Of a DNA stretch of 64,000 nt, positions 27,717 to 37,575 are shown piece by piece. Under the pieces are notes generated by a model. That model was not told the DNA's origin. It saw only the letters and a list, made by a program, of their open reading frames with translations, and did not search any database. Made by a program: the position numbers and the translations under genes. The number at the start of each line of letters is the position of its first letter. The stretch's first letter is position 1. Source of the stretch: Sulfurisphaera ohwakuensis (GTDB taxonomy: Archaea; Thermoproteota; Thermoprotei_A; Sulfolobales; Sulfolobaceae); assembly GCF_009729055.1 (NCBI RefSeq), contig NZ_CP045484.1, forward strand, positions 744,001-808,000, in the 5' to 3' direction.

Positions 27717-27981
27717 GTTTCTCCTTCACCTCCACAAATTTTACTAGATTATACCAGAAGAGGATAAGACCTAAGTAAACTATTGCATAACAAATGTATT
27801 TAGTAGCTGTTAAATATCCGTCAAATTGCTGTGTTTGTACATATACTGCAAAATTAGCATTAGATAATGCTAAGTTATCAGCATGTGTAAGATATATTTT
27901 ACTAAACTGGTACCAACCAATAGCGAAAAGTGATAAGACTAAAGGTGCTATTATTCTTCTAATATATTTACTCTCCACCAT
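27709..27981 (-). CDS. Small membrane protein of the sulfur operon
   Basis: 90 residues with two membrane helices (IIAPLVLSLFAIGWYQFSKIYL and ATKYICYAIVYLGLILFWYNLV) and a 30-residue loop between them on the outside by charge. It lies between the YeeE/YedE transporter and the DsrE-like gene, with gaps of 3 and -8 bases. It may be an accessory subunit of the transporter. Not recognised otherwise. Confidence 0.7.
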   Translation of the reverse strand: MVESKYIRRIIAPLVLSLFAIGWYQFSKIYLTHADNLALSNANFAVYVQTQQFDGYLTATKYICYAIVYLGLILFWYNLVKFVEVKEKHG

Positions 27982-27984
27982 TTC

Positions 27985-29217
<1,233 letters not shown>

Positions 29218-29220
29218 TAA

Positions 29221-29472
29221 TTACTTCACCTTAAGTATTCTCACGCGATAAACCTCACCATCTTTAATTACTAAGTATGGATAACCTAAGTTCTTTGCTA
29301 ATGACGGTAATGTTACGTCTACTGCTGGTTGGTGATCAGTTAGAACTTCAAGTAATTGGCCAACTTTCATTTTCTTCAATTTTTTACTTGCTTCCATTTC
29401 TGGCACTGGACAAGATTCGCCTCTTACATCTAATACTTGATCTGGATTTCGTAATTTAAGATCTTCACTCAT
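29221..29472 (-). CDS. tusA: TusA sulfur carrier
   Basis: 83 residues with the family motif CPVPEM (Cys21) after VLDVRGES. TusA proteins carry sulfur as a persulfide on this cysteine. The gene sits directly upstream of the YeeE/YedE transporter, so it probably receives sulfur at the inner face and hands it to DsrE-type proteins. A GGGGGTT ribosome site precedes the ATG. The segment [15 protein letters not shown] is almost identical at the base level to the second TusA gene, so the two probably arose by duplication. Confidence 0.92.
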   Translation of the reverse strand: MSEDLKLRNPDQVLDVRGESCPVPEMEASKKLKKMKVGQLLEVLTDHQPAVDVTLPSLAKNLGYPYLVIKDGEVYRVRILKVK

Positions 29473-29542
29473 TTTTAACCCCCAAAATAATTAATGAAAA
29501 ACACGTTTTTAAAAAATACCTCTTTATAAACCTTTATATTAA

Positions 29543-30241
29543 TTAGTTTGAAATTAATTTGATTAAATAATTGGGTAATTTCTCTTTTGCAAGGGTAATA
29601 TGTTTGTTTATTTCATTTTTCCACATGAACTTTAAAGGTCCTTCATACCACTCCCTAACTCTAATTCCAGTATACTTTTTATGATCATAAATGAAGAAAT
29701 CGAAACCCAACGTAGCTTTTAAAAAAGCAATTTTATTATAACTCTCATACTTTATAATTACTGTATTAGAGTATTTTTCCATTTTTATAAATAAAGGTAA
29801 TTCAAAAGGAATTATATATTTCATTGATATGGAATAAGCTGAATAATTGATCTGTTTAACTCCTTTAACTTGGGGAACAAAGCTCATTAGTATTGAAGGA
29901 TCTAGAAAAGCCTCAGTAACTTTATTAAAAGGTAAATTAACCTGAATTTCATCATTTAACTGTACAGCACCTTTTTCTTCTTCATGAAGCTTAAGAATTC
30001 TTACCACATAATAATCATCCTTTTTAATGATTATGTAAGGGTAACCAAATCTCTTAGCGAGGTAAGGTAATGTTACGTCTACTGCTGGTTGGTGATCAGT
30101 TAGAACTTCAAGTATTTCTCCATCAGCCATTTTGTTTAGTTTCTTAGCTGCAAGAGTTTCTGGTATAGGACACTCCTCCCCCCTAACATCTAAAACTTCT
30201 GTAGGCTTTTCGTTTTTCAATTTCTCTTCAATACTCATCAT
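29543..30241 (-). CDS. TusA fused to an SRPBCC/DUF3211-like domain
   Basis: 232 residues from ATG 30241. Residues 1-90 form a full TusA domain with Cys24 in GEECPIPET. Residues about 95-232 form a second domain ([31 protein letters not shown] ... [18 protein letters not shown]) with the START/SRPBCC pattern of a hydrophobic ligand-binding cup, like the Sulfolobus DUF3211 family. The fusion suggests that the sulfur is passed to or from a lipid-like or other hydrophobic molecule. It lies between two other TusA-type genes on the same strand. Confidence 0.8.
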   Translation of the reverse strand: MMSIEEKLKNEKPTEVLDVRGEECPIPETLAAKKLNKMADGEILEVLTDHQPAVDVTLPYLAKRFGYPYIIIKKDDYYVVRILKLHEEEKGAVQLNDEIQVNLPFNKVTEAFLDPSILMSFVPQVKGVKQINYSAYSISMKYIIPFELPLFIKMEKYSNTVIIKYESYNKIAFLKATLGFDFFIYDHKKYTGIRVREWYEGPLKFMWKNEINKHITLAKEKLPNYLIKLISN

Positions 30242-30305
30242 AATTTTGTTGTTTGTTCTTCTATTTAAATTTTGTATTAATAACATAATTTTAACTAAAA
30301 ATTTA

Positions 30306-30518
30306 TTATTTTTCCACGTAGATTATGTACTTATCTTCATCTTTTACAACTGAATATTTGCATCTGAAAAAATTTGCTAACGGTATAACGTCTCTTTCTA
30401 CAATTGTAAAGTCGTCTGTAATTATTTTTATCTTGTCTCCTTCCTTCATTTTTCTTAACTTAGAATAAATTGTTAAGTGTGGTTGTGAGCAACATAAGCC
30501 TATAAGATTTAATTCCAT
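30306..30518 (-). CDS. Divergent TusA-like protein with CCSQP site
   Basis: 70 residues of TusA-like beta-alpha-beta pattern ([36 protein letters not shown]). The normal CPxP is replaced by CCSQP, with two adjacent cysteines at 9 and 10. It is the first gene of the minus-strand sulfur operon. TATA-like sequence at about 30541-30551 gives a leaderless start at 30518. Its cysteine pair could bind metal or form a disulfide in place of a normal persulfide. Confidence 0.75.
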   Translation of the reverse strand: MELNLIGLCCSQPHLTIYSKLRKMKEGDKIKIITDDFTIVERDVIPLANFFRCKYSVVKDEDKYIIYVEK

Positions 30519-30618
30519 GAGTTACTATATCTTACCATGAAATATAAAAATTATTTATTATTCCTAAAAATTATGAAAATTGTACAAAATTTATATAGTA
30601 GTTAGTAAGGTTTTTATC
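30519..30618. promoter_or_regulatory. Bidirectional promoter of the two sulfur operons
   Basis: Exactly 100 bases separate the two divergent start codons. On the + strand TTTATATAG near 30588-30597 is about 25 bases before ATG 30619; on the minus strand TTTTTATATTT (about 30541-30551) is about 26 bases before ATG 30518. Both messages are probably leaderless and controlled together. Confidence 0.6.
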
Positions 30619-31584
30619 ATGATGGAATTAAAGTTATCTAACCCAATTACACTTATAGATATAGAAAAATATTATAAATTGTATTGCTTAAAATCCATAA
30701 AAAAGTTAGATTGGGGTTATGAGGGAGAAATTGAACTATTACGCCTTCTTAAGTTTTCATGCTTTATAGTTAAGAAAATAGATAGAATTGATATTTTTGA
30801 CAAAAATGGTAAATTCAAAATTTATATAGAATTCTCTAGTGATAAAATTAAAATTAGTGGTCAAGGAGATAAACTAATTGTTAACAGCATAATAAATAGA
30901 ATTGCTAAAAACATAGAAAAATATGGTGCTTCAATAGTTAAATATGTTGGGGTACAGTACTCTAGGGATAATAAAACAGTTTTATTTAAGACAGTACCAG
31001 ATGAAATATTAGATTTAAGAGGATATTCTTGTCCAGTACCAGAAATAAAGACTAAACAAAAGTTACTAAAGATGGAGAAAGGAAAGGTTTTAGAGGTTTT
31101 AATAGATAATCCAGCAGCTATTGAGTACACACTACCAGAGGTCGCTAGATTATTTAATTGCAGATACGAAATATACAACATGGGAGATTACGCTTCATTT
31201 GTTTTCATAAAGCTAGATAATACAAGAACATACACTAATTATACTGAAGTAGTGGAAGAAGTTAAAGAAAATGAGATAAAAGAACTAATAAAGGAGAGCG
31301 ATTTCAGAGCTTTCCTTTATTCTTATTTTGATCAGATCGTTGAGCAAAGAAAAGCTATGCAATTGCAACTAGAAGACATTAAATATCAAGGTTATACAGT
31401 CATTTCAGCTGCACCTATAGGTAGGGGATGGTTGTTTACGGCATTAGTAAATGGTGATAATATAATTGCAGCAAGGTTAGATGTAGAGAATAACTCATTT
31501 TACAATGAAGATGCGTTAAAACGCCTTCCTATTGAGGGCGAGTGTAATATATTTTATTTAAAGCATACGGAACGAACCGATTAA
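30619..31584 (+). CDS. Multidomain protein with a central TusA domain
   Basis: About 321 residues; ATG 30619 is chosen because of the TATA box 25 bases upstream. Residues 1-125 form an unrecognised N-terminal domain, 127-200 a complete TusA domain with Cys138 in GYSCPVPEI, and 215-321 another unknown domain (AFLYSYFDQIVEQRKAMQLQLEDI, then GWLFTALVNGDNIIAARLD). I do not know this architecture. It heads the plus-strand operon with DsrE-like and DoxD-like genes, so the flanking domains may be dedicated partners for sulfur transfer. Confidence 0.75.
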   Translation: MMELKLSNPITLIDIEKYYKLYCLKSIKKLDWGYEGEIELLRLLKFSCFIVKKIDRIDIFDKNGKFKIYIEFSSDKIKISGQGDKLIVNSIINRIAKNIEKYGASIVKYVGVQYSRDNKTVLFKTVPDEILDLRGYSCPVPEIKTKQKLLKMEKGKVLEVLIDNPAAIEYTLPEVARLFNCRYEIYNMGDYASFVFIKLDNTRTYTNYTEVVEEVKENEIKELIKESDFRAFLYSYFDQIVEQRKAMQLQLEDIKYQGYTVISAAPIGRGWLFTALVNGDNIIAARLDVENNSFYNEDALKRLPIEGECNIFYLKHTERTD

Positions 31585-31595
31585 AGGTGAGTAAT

Positions 31596-31940
31596 ATGGT
31601 GAAAGATGACTGTGGATGTGTAATTACGAGAAAATATGCTTCAGATTTCTTAATAAAGAGGGTGTATGATAAACCTAAGGGAAAAGAAATTGCAACAGTT
31701 AGAATAGATGAGAGTAGATGGTTTAAACTATTTTACGATGGAGAGAAAATAACTTATAAATCAAGTGAATGCCCAGTCACTATAATTACTTTGGAGGCAT
31801 TGTGTGAGGCATTTGAAGAAAAGAAGGATCCTAAGGAATTCATTAACTCAATAAAGGGTTTTACATTAAACGATATAGCAAAAAAGATAATGGAACAATT
31901 TTTGGGTGTTATAAATGAAAAAAGTGGCCTACATAGTTGA
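31596..31940 (+). CDS. Hypothetical protein of the sulfur operon
   Basis: 114 residues. ATG 31596 is preferred to GTG 31587 because an AGGTGA ribosome site lies five bases before it. Three cysteines near the N-terminus and middle (DDCGCVITR, SSECPVT) could bind metal or sulfur. The C-terminal half is helical (FTLNDIAKKIMEQFLG). Its end overlaps the next gene by 26 bases. Function unknown; location suggests sulfur handling. Confidence 0.65.
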   Translation: MVKDDCGCVITRKYASDFLIKRVYDKPKGKEIATVRIDESRWFKLFYDGEKITYKSSECPVTIITLEALCEAFEEKKDPKEFINSIKGFTLNDIAKKIMEQFLGVINEKSGLHS

Positions 31941-32247
31941 GTCAAATTTAGGAAGTTATATTTTAGGTAATATGATAGTACCTCAGTTAGAGGAAGATAG
32001 GCATTACGTAGAAGTTGTAGGCATGTTCTTTATTCACGATAATGTGTATTTACTCTTGAGAGGGAATCCATTAGCTGAGAGATTAGATAAACTGAGTAGA
32101 GAAAAGGGAATCTATTTGCAAGCTTGTGATCAATGTGTATATATGCGGAATATTGCGGATAAGTTGATAAACTCTGCAAGGATTGGCTGTTTCCCAGATT
32201 TTTATAGGTCTGTTATTGATAAAGTGGATTTAATAATTACAATTTAA
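31915..32247 (+). CDS. DsrE/DsrF-like protein with CxxC
   Basis: 110 residues with the DsrE fold: VAYIVES...GNMIVPQLEEDRHYVEVVGMFFIHDNVYLLLRGN. A CxxC pair (Cys71, Cys74, in QACDQCVYM) and a third cysteine (Cys92, GCFPDFY) are close to the usual active-site position. It is likely to move sulfane sulfur with the TusA proteins around it. It is the second DsrE-type protein in the island. Confidence 0.75.
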   Translation: MKKVAYIVESNLGSYILGNMIVPQLEEDRHYVEVVGMFFIHDNVYLLLRGNPLAERLDKLSREKGIYLQACDQCVYMRNIADKLINSARIGCFPDFYRSVIDKVDLIITI

Positions 32248-32325
32248 CTTAGTTGTGATATTTCTGAATAAAGGGTTTAAAAAACAAGTATTTTTAAATA
32301 CCTACTTTGCTTACAATAATTATGT

Positions 32326-33558
32326 ATGAAGAAAAGAAGCAAACTTGAGAGGGGAATGTCATATAAAATCCTATTACTAGTGGGTATTGTAGTTATACTT
32401 CTAATAGGAATAGGAGCAGCATATATAATGATGAAAAGCCCGTCGACTACTACTTCTATCACTACTTCTTCTCCATCATCTTCGGCTACTGTCTCTTCTT
32501 CATCAGCTCCAAATAACAACTTCTATCTACTTGTATTTACTCAAAAAGGGATAGTTCAAGCAATAAATCCGTTTACTCAGACATCTAACTTTCTCGGTTT
32601 TCAGCATGTTGTAAATATTTCTACTAGTGTACCACAGCAAGTTTACTATTGGGATGAAGTTCCTGCAGGAGAGATGTTCAATGCAAGTTATATTGTTATA
32701 CCAGTAAATAACGGAAGTGTTTATATCATAAATCCTACAACGTTAAAAGTTGTTGAAACATTAAGTGTTGGAAATAGTGTTGGGTTTATAGGTGTTGCCT
32801 ACTCGCCGAATCAACAATATGTGGCTATTGCAGATGGTCCTTCTGGAGTAGTTGAAATAATTAATTTGAAAAATTTACAAGTAGTATGGAAAGACACTTT
32901 CGTTTCTCCTACTGGGAAAACTTATTATCCATGTGATGTGAGATGGACTCCTAATGGCGAATATCTTATAGTTCCTATGAGATTTAACAATACTGTTGAT
33001 TTAATCTCAGCCTCTAATGGAAGTGTAGTTAAAATGGTAGTAGCATCTTTAGGTTCACAACCTTATATGGTATCTCCAAATATGCAAGGTACGATGGTTG
33101 CAGTTGAGTATGCTGGGAATGACTCAGTAGGATTTTATTCGCTTCCGAACTTACAATATATGGGCATGGTTCAGATGCCTTCTGGAATAACTCCACAAAG
33201 GGGAGTCTTTACTCCAAATGGTCAATATTACTTAGAAGCTCCGGCAAATAAAAATGAAGTTGTAGTAATTTCCACTTCAAATTTCCAAATTACTCAAACT
33301 ATATCCTTACCTAGTATAAACCCACAAGGGCTAGCAGATATTGGAATAACTCCCGGTGAAAGCTATGCTTACGTTGTTATGCATGGTTCAGTCTCAAGTG
33401 GTGGAATGATAGTTCTAATAAACTTACAAACTCTTAGTGTAGCTTATGAGGTACCATTAACTACTGCACCAGCTTTTATTTTACCAGTTAGTGTTTCTAC
33501 TGCAACATATCTGGTTGATAATGTACTATTACCACCGATAACTGGACTTCACTGCTAG
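32326..33558 (+). CDS. Membrane-anchored beta-propeller (YVTN-type repeats)
   Basis: 410 residues. An N-terminal anchor ([24 protein letters not shown]) is followed by a Ser/Thr linker (about 40-62) and then repeating propeller blades such as [28 protein letters not shown] and [30 protein letters not shown]. The C-terminus ends PPITGLHC. It probably stands on the outer face of the membrane. It may bind or oxidise sulfur compounds together with the DoxD-like membrane protein, by context only. Its role is not recognised. Confidence 0.75.
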   Translation: MKKRSKLERGMSYKILLLVGIVVILLIGIGAAYIMMKSPSTTTSITTSSPSSSATVSSSSAPNNNFYLLVFTQKGIVQAINPFTQTSNFLGFQHVVNISTSVPQQVYYWDEVPAGEMFNASYIVIPVNNGSVYIINPTTLKVVETLSVGNSVGFIGVAYSPNQQYVAIADGPSGVVEIINLKNLQVVWKDTFVSPTGKTYYPCDVRWTPNGEYLIVPMRFNNTVDLISASNGSVVKMVVASLGSQPYMVSPNMQGTMVAVEYAGNDSVGFYSLPNLQYMGMVQMPSGITPQRGVFTPNGQYYLEAPANKNEVVVISTSNFQITQTISLPSINPQGLADIGITPGESYAYVVMHGSVSSGGMIVLINLQTLSVAYEVPLTTAPAFILPVSVSTATYLVDNVLLPPITGLHC

Positions 33559-33567
33559 GTGAGTTTA

Positions 33568-34458
33568 ATGAAAATAAACCCTTTTTTCTACGTTTTCATC
33601 TTCTTTAATGCCACTGTATTCTTACCTATAGTAATAACTGGTTTAAAAGTATATTTCCTCTGGTATTATCCTTTTACAACTTCTGGCCAAGTATCATTTT
33701 TAGATCCTTTCCTTTTAATCTGTATCGTTTACGTCATCTTAAGTATACTCATAGGTTATGTTGTTTACAGAATGAAAAAAGGTAGGTTTATCCTTGTTTC
33801 TGGTCCTATGAGGTTAAGGAATGTAATAAAAGCTACTTTAAAGGACAGTGTTGGAAAATGGTTAGTCTTTACTTACATAATCTCATATTTTATCTCGTTT
33901 ATGATAGTTTCTGGCCTATTACTTTTACCTAACGTCAATATCAGCCCATATTTTTTGCCTTTAACAAAAATCTCATATCAAGGTTACGGACTTACGCTTT
34001 ACGGTAATTTCGTATTTAATCCATGGTTACTTTTTCTTGGCGTAATAAACGACGTGGTACTTACTATAGCTTTAATTTTAGGTTATTATATTATGTCCTT
34101 GATATATGTATCATTGCATGCTTATGAATGGAAAGTTCCAAGCTCATTTAGAATAACGTCATTTAACTCATTGGCTGGATTCCTTTCAGCTTCTGTCCCT
34201 TCCATAGGTACAATAGCTGGAATATGTTGCTTAACTCCAACAGCAATGAACTCCCTTTTATTCCTTCTCTCAAATGTTCCATTAACTAAAGGTATAATGT
34301 GGAAATATGGTACATTTATTGCAGGAACGTGGACGGGTGGAATTTTGCAAGCTATATTTTTAGCTTCTCCTACGTTTCTGGGCTTTCTCCTTATTGGTTT
34401 AGGTATATATGAAATATACAAGATATCGAATACTTTAGCTAATAGGGTGAAATTATGA
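33568..34458 (+). CDS. Polytopic membrane protein of the sulfur operon
   Basis: About 296 residues with some seven membrane helices. ATG 33568 is preferred to GTG 33559 because of the AGGTGA ribosome site five bases upstream. A conserved-looking cysteine pair, GICCLTPTAMNSLLF, lies in the membrane in the second half. It sits between the beta-propeller and the DoxD-like gene and overlaps the latter by 4 bases. It may be a membrane partner of both. Family not recognised. Confidence 0.7.
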   Translation: MKINPFFYVFIFFNATVFLPIVITGLKVYFLWYYPFTTSGQVSFLDPFLLICIVYVILSILIGYVVYRMKKGRFILVSGPMRLRNVIKATLKDSVGKWLVFTYIISYFISFMIVSGLLLLPNVNISPYFLPLTKISYQGYGLTLYGNFVFNPWLLFLGVINDVVLTIALILGYYIMSLIYVSLHAYEWKVPSSFRITSFNSLAGFLSASVPSIGTIAGICCLTPTAMNSLLFLLSNVPLTKGIMWKYGTFIAGTWTGGILQAIFLASPTFLGFLLIGLGIYEIYKISNTLANRVKL

Positions 34459-34988
34459 GTCAATTAAAGATTGAATTTTGGCCAAATTTTATGAGATTAG
34501 CTTTAGCCACTATCTGGATTTATGCTGGTGTATTTGAGAAACTCCTTAATCCTGGTTATTTAAACCCCAGCTCTACTAGTTATGTGGGAATAACTATAGA
34601 AGTCTTAATGCAAGGCCCTATTATGAGACCATTTTTAGAAAATGTGGTATTACCTCACGTTTTATTAGTAGGGGAGCTAGTAATGATTGGAGAAATATCG
34701 TTTGGAATACTAAATCTTCTAGGTCTAATGACTAGATTTACCAACACGGTAGCATTTTATACTAACTTGATCTATTTCCTTTCAGCATATTGGGTAGATA
34801 CAGAAGAATACGGGATAAACTTATTAATGATGATCATAGAACTTTACCTTATATATAAAGGTGCCCAGGATTTTGGTTTAGATGCGCTAGTAAGAGGAAA
34901 GTTTAAAAAAATAGAAGACCCAAAAATATGGTTTATTGCTGGTACTGTTTTTTACGTTGGCATAATACTTTTCTTACTTTTCACCTAA
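34455..34988 (+). CDS. doxD-like: DoxD-like membrane protein
   Basis: 177 residues, about four helices (MRLALATIWIYAGVFEKLLNPG at the N-terminus and the YWVDTEEYGINLLMMIIELYLIYKG motif). It resembles DoxD, a subunit of thiosulfate:quinone oxidoreductase, which oxidises thiosulfate to tetrathionate and feeds electrons to caldariellaquinone. No DoxA partner gene is seen near it. It ends the plus-strand operon and converges on the metallo-beta-lactamase pseudogene, with a 4-base overlap of the stops. Confidence 0.8.
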   Translation: MSQLKIEFWPNFMRLALATIWIYAGVFEKLLNPGYLNPSSTSYVGITIEVLMQGPIMRPFLENVVLPHVLLVGELVMIGEISFGILNLLGLMTRFTNTVAFYTNLIYFLSAYWVDTEEYGINLLMMIIELYLIYKGAQDFGLDALVRGKFKKIEDPKIWFIAGTVFYVGIILFLLFT

Positions 34989-35563
34989 ATTTTAACGTAA
35001 TTACTGTTCATACTTTTGCCATGGCTAACATAAATGAAATTTAGTTTCAAATCCAAAACTTTTTGTACACTTTTTATCATTTCTTCTATATTTTCATAAA
35101 TTTGAGTATACGTTAGATAATTTCCTCTTCCTTGTAACATATCACCTACTATAACTGAATTTATTGGTTCTAAATAGAGAGAAATGGAATCATCAGTATG
35201 TCCAGGAGTGTAAAGTACCTTCACTCCCTTTACAATTTCCTCCTCACCTTTAAGAGTACAATCAACTTTAGTTGGTTTTAATCCTCTGGAGAAAAGTGAG
35301 AAGAGAGGAAAAACAATTTTTAGACCGAGAGAGTGTACAACAGGCTTTCTTATTAGCCCTTTCTCTAAGTACTCTTTCCCTTTCTCATGGATACAAAATT
35401 CTGCGTTAGTTAATCCTCTAATCTCACTAGCCCCACCAATATGATCTATGTGAGAATGTGTAAATATAACATATTTAACATCTTTTAAGTAATTTTGAAG
35501 AATTTTTCCACTACCCGGTGTACCAGTATCAACTAAAATATTTCCTTCATCAGTGTTTACCCG
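34985..35563 (-). pseudogene. Metallo-beta-lactamase gene, 3' part (cut by IS607)
   Basis: The minus frame reads VNTDEGNILVDTGTPGSG, then VIFTHSHIDHIGGASEI (the HxHxDH metal site), GVKVLYTPGHTDDSISLYL and IVGDML, and ends at 34985 with YVSHGKSMN. It has no start of its own. The missing N-terminus (MQVKEVQLRFVKAFLIE) lies at 37502-37565 beyond the IS607 element. Removing about 1,936 bp joins both parts in frame. The enzyme would be an MBL-fold hydrolase, perhaps linked to the sulfur genes, but is inactive as it stands. Confidence 0.85.
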
Positions 35564-36882
35564 TGGCGTAACTTCCCCTTACTTTTAATTATTTCTAATT
35601 CCACCACGGGCACCCCTCTTAAGGGATCATACACAGTCACCCTTAACTCATTGGGACTAGTCGAGGGAAACACCAATACCCTCCCATCCACCTTCTTTAC
35701 AAGGTTAAGAGGTGCAATGGAATCCCTTTCTAACAATATTTCCCCACCATCTAAGTACCTAGCAGTAACTTTGATTACTTTAATACCCCTACCCTCGTGA
35801 GCAGAGCCCGTCATCAGGTAGGGATTAAAAACCTTGATAACCTTCTCCACTACTTGCTTACTCTTCCCCAACCTCTCACCATCAAATGGGTTTATGGAAG
35901 AAGTATATGATTCTGAAACCTCCGTGACATCTATTGGCTGAGCCTTAAGCATTTCAATGAATTTAACAACACTCCACTGATGAATCCTATGCCTAAGCTT
36001 ACCATTCTTGTTACCCCCCATCCTCTCCTTAGCCTTTGATGAAAACTTACCAACCACAACCTTTACCTTTAAATCCCTAGCCAACTCAACAACCCTCTTA
36101 ACACTCTTCCTCAAGATATCAAGCTTCCTCTCCCTCTCCCTCAACCTCCTCAACTTTTTCTTAATTAGCTCGTCCTTAGTTGAGTACCCTTTAGTAACCT
36201 CTTCCCTCCTCAAGGAGTAGTTAATAACAATCCTCCCTAATCCAGTCTCATAACGCCTCAACTCCTTGAGCTTGAAACCCTCAAAAACCGCTAAAGTGAT
36301 ATTATTCTCGTTAACGTCAATAGAAACGTAATTACCTTCTTTCGTTTCAACCTCAACGTCCTTCTCAAATGTTAACCAGACTAGGACTCTCCTACCCACT
36401 AACCTTAACTTGAGTTCTTGAGAAACCCTCCAACCCTCATATAAATAGTGGATGAATTGTTTAGTGAACTTGAGGGGGATCTCAACCCAACCCTTGTGGG
36501 TTAAAACGCTAACAGACACTCTGTTAAACTTCCAATTAACCGTGTTAGGGATTGTGATCACGACCCTCTTATACTCTGGTTTCTCCTTTCTCGTTAGTCC
36601 TTTCTTTTTCCTCTCCCTAAAGCTCTTAACTATCCTACCGGCAACGATATAGGATCCTTCAATAACCCTTGAAGGTAAGAAGGGATACTTTTCCTTATAA
36701 TAACTGTAAAACCTCTCGTGCAACTTCTTCCTTGTAGTTGGTAAGTCCTCTGAGAGTATTATGTTAATCATTTCATTAACTATGTTTCTTTGGTATTCCT
36801 CAATCTCTTTAAGAACGTTGTATTTCCACTTGTTCAGATAGTCACTATCTAACCTAACTGTCCTTTTCAACGTCTTCAACAC
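35557..36882 (-). CDS. tnpB: TnpB-like protein of IS607 with altered RuvC site
   Basis: 441 residues. The RuvC-I aspartate is in YVSIDVNENNITLAVFE. The RuvC-II region reads KVVVGKFSSKAKERM, where the usual glutamate of TnpB (V-x-E-D/E) seems to be Gly, and the RuvC-III region reads LLERDSIAPLNLV. The four-cysteine zinc ribbon is absent. TnpB proteins are RNA-guided nucleases that aid retention of the element; here catalysis is doubtful unless an acidic residue is placed elsewhere. The stop codon TAA lies at 35557-35559, just outside the inverted repeat, so it comes from host DNA. Confidence 0.85.
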   Translation of the reverse strand: MLKTLKRTVRLDSDYLNKWKYNVLKEIEEYQRNIVNEMINIILSEDLPTTRKKLHERFYSYYKEKYPFLPSRVIEGSYIVAGRIVKSFRERKKKGLTRKEKPEYKRVVITIPNTVNWKFNRVSVSVLTHKGWVEIPLKFTKQFIHYLYEGWRVSQELKLRLVGRRVLVWLTFEKDVEVETKEGNYVSIDVNENNITLAVFEGFKLKELRRYETGLGRIVINYSLRREEVTKGYSTKDELIKKKLRRLRERERKLDILRKSVKRVVELARDLKVKVVVGKFSSKAKERMGGNKNGKLRHRIHQWSVVKFIEMLKAQPIDVTEVSESYTSSINPFDGERLGKSKQVVEKVIKVFNPYLMTGSAHEGRGIKVIKVTARYLDGGEILLERDSIAPLNLVKKVDGRVLVFPSTSPNELRVTVYDPLRGVPVVELEIIKSKGKLRHG

Positions 36883-37500
36883 ATTTTATCACCTTCTCGT
36901 ACTTATGGCCATAAATTCTTGAAGCAAAGGACTTAACGATTTCTACAAAGTCCTCTACTAGCTCTTGCATGTAATCCTTTGGTTCATCTTGGAAAGCCAC
37001 GATGACGTTTACTCCGTAAGCTTTGAATAACTCTACGAGGTATTCGAAGCCGAAACGTGTTAGTCTGTCCTTGTATGTTACTACTATTGCATCTATTTGC
37101 CTCCTCTTGGCTAATTCTATGAGTTTCTTTAATCCTCTTCTATCTTCTTTCAACCCAGAGTCAATGTCCTTAACTTCAGTTACACTCACTTCTCCGAAGG
37201 TTTTCTTAACCCATTCCTTCAACGTGTTTAGTTGTCTCTCCAAGTCGTCCTTTTGTGTGTTTGATGAGACTCTAGCGTAAATTGCTACTTGTTTAACTCT
37301 TTCTTTTCCACTTATTAATCTTTCTACTTCACTGTAAGGTATTCTCCACCTACCGTTAATTTCAATAGCCTTTATTTTCCCTTCCCTAATCCACTTAATA
37401 ACACCACTCCTACTCATCCCAAATATTTCAGCTACCTCGCTAGGTGTTAAATACCTCTCCACAGTAATTAGAAGTAATTAAAAATATTTAAAAGTTACGC
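35566..37500 (-). mobile_element. IS607-family element
   Basis: The element carries a serine recombinase (tnpA) and tnpB on the minus strand with a 29-base overlap. A 9-base inverted repeat marks the ends: GCGTAACTT at 35566-35574 and AAGTTACGC at 37492-37500. No target duplication is seen, as expected for a serine recombinase. It sits inside the metallo-beta-lactamase gene. The exact ends may shift by one base. Confidence 0.8.
36854..37462 (-). CDS. tnpA: IS607 serine recombinase (TnpA)
   Basis: 202 residues. Residues 1-50 are a MerR-like helix-turn-helix (YLTPSEVAEIFGMSRSGVIKWIREGKIKAIEINGRWRIP). Residues from 56 form the resolvase catalytic domain with AIYARVSSNTQKDDLERQL; the catalytic serine is 66 or 67. 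The following GLKEDRRGLKKLIELAKRRQIDAIVV and KDRLTRFGFE segments are the family's arginine site. It moves the element by serine recombination without target duplication. It overlaps tnpB by 29 bases. Confidence 0.92.
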   Translation of the reverse strand: MERYLTPSEVAEIFGMSRSGVIKWIREGKIKAIEINGRWRIPYSEVERLISGKERVKQVAIYARVSSNTQKDDLERQLNTLKEWVKKTFGEVSVTEVKDIDSGLKEDRRGLKKLIELAKRRQIDAIVVTYKDRLTRFGFEYLVELFKAYGVNVIVAFQDEPKDYMQELVEDFVEIVKSFASRIYGHKYEKVIKCVEDVEKDS

Positions 37501-37501
37501 A

Positions 37502-37565
37502 GAAATGTTATAGTCTCTATCAGAAACGCTTTCACAAAACGTAATTGTACTTCTTTTACTTGCAT
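37502..37565 (-). pseudogene. Metallo-beta-lactamase gene, 5' part
   Basis: The start ATG at 37565 and codons MQVKEVQLRFVKAFLIETITF run directly into the IS607 end, where the frame soon hits a TAA. It follows the radical SAM gene by only 10 bases, so both were probably one transcription unit before the insertion. Confidence 0.75.
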
Positions 37566-37575
37566 ATTAACCAAT

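Noticed and set aside
37502-37565. Independent short peptide gene after the radical SAM gene (MQVKEVQLRF...)
   Set aside because: It looked like a second RiPP precursor, but its reading continues into the metallo-beta-lactamase frame once the IS607 element is removed.
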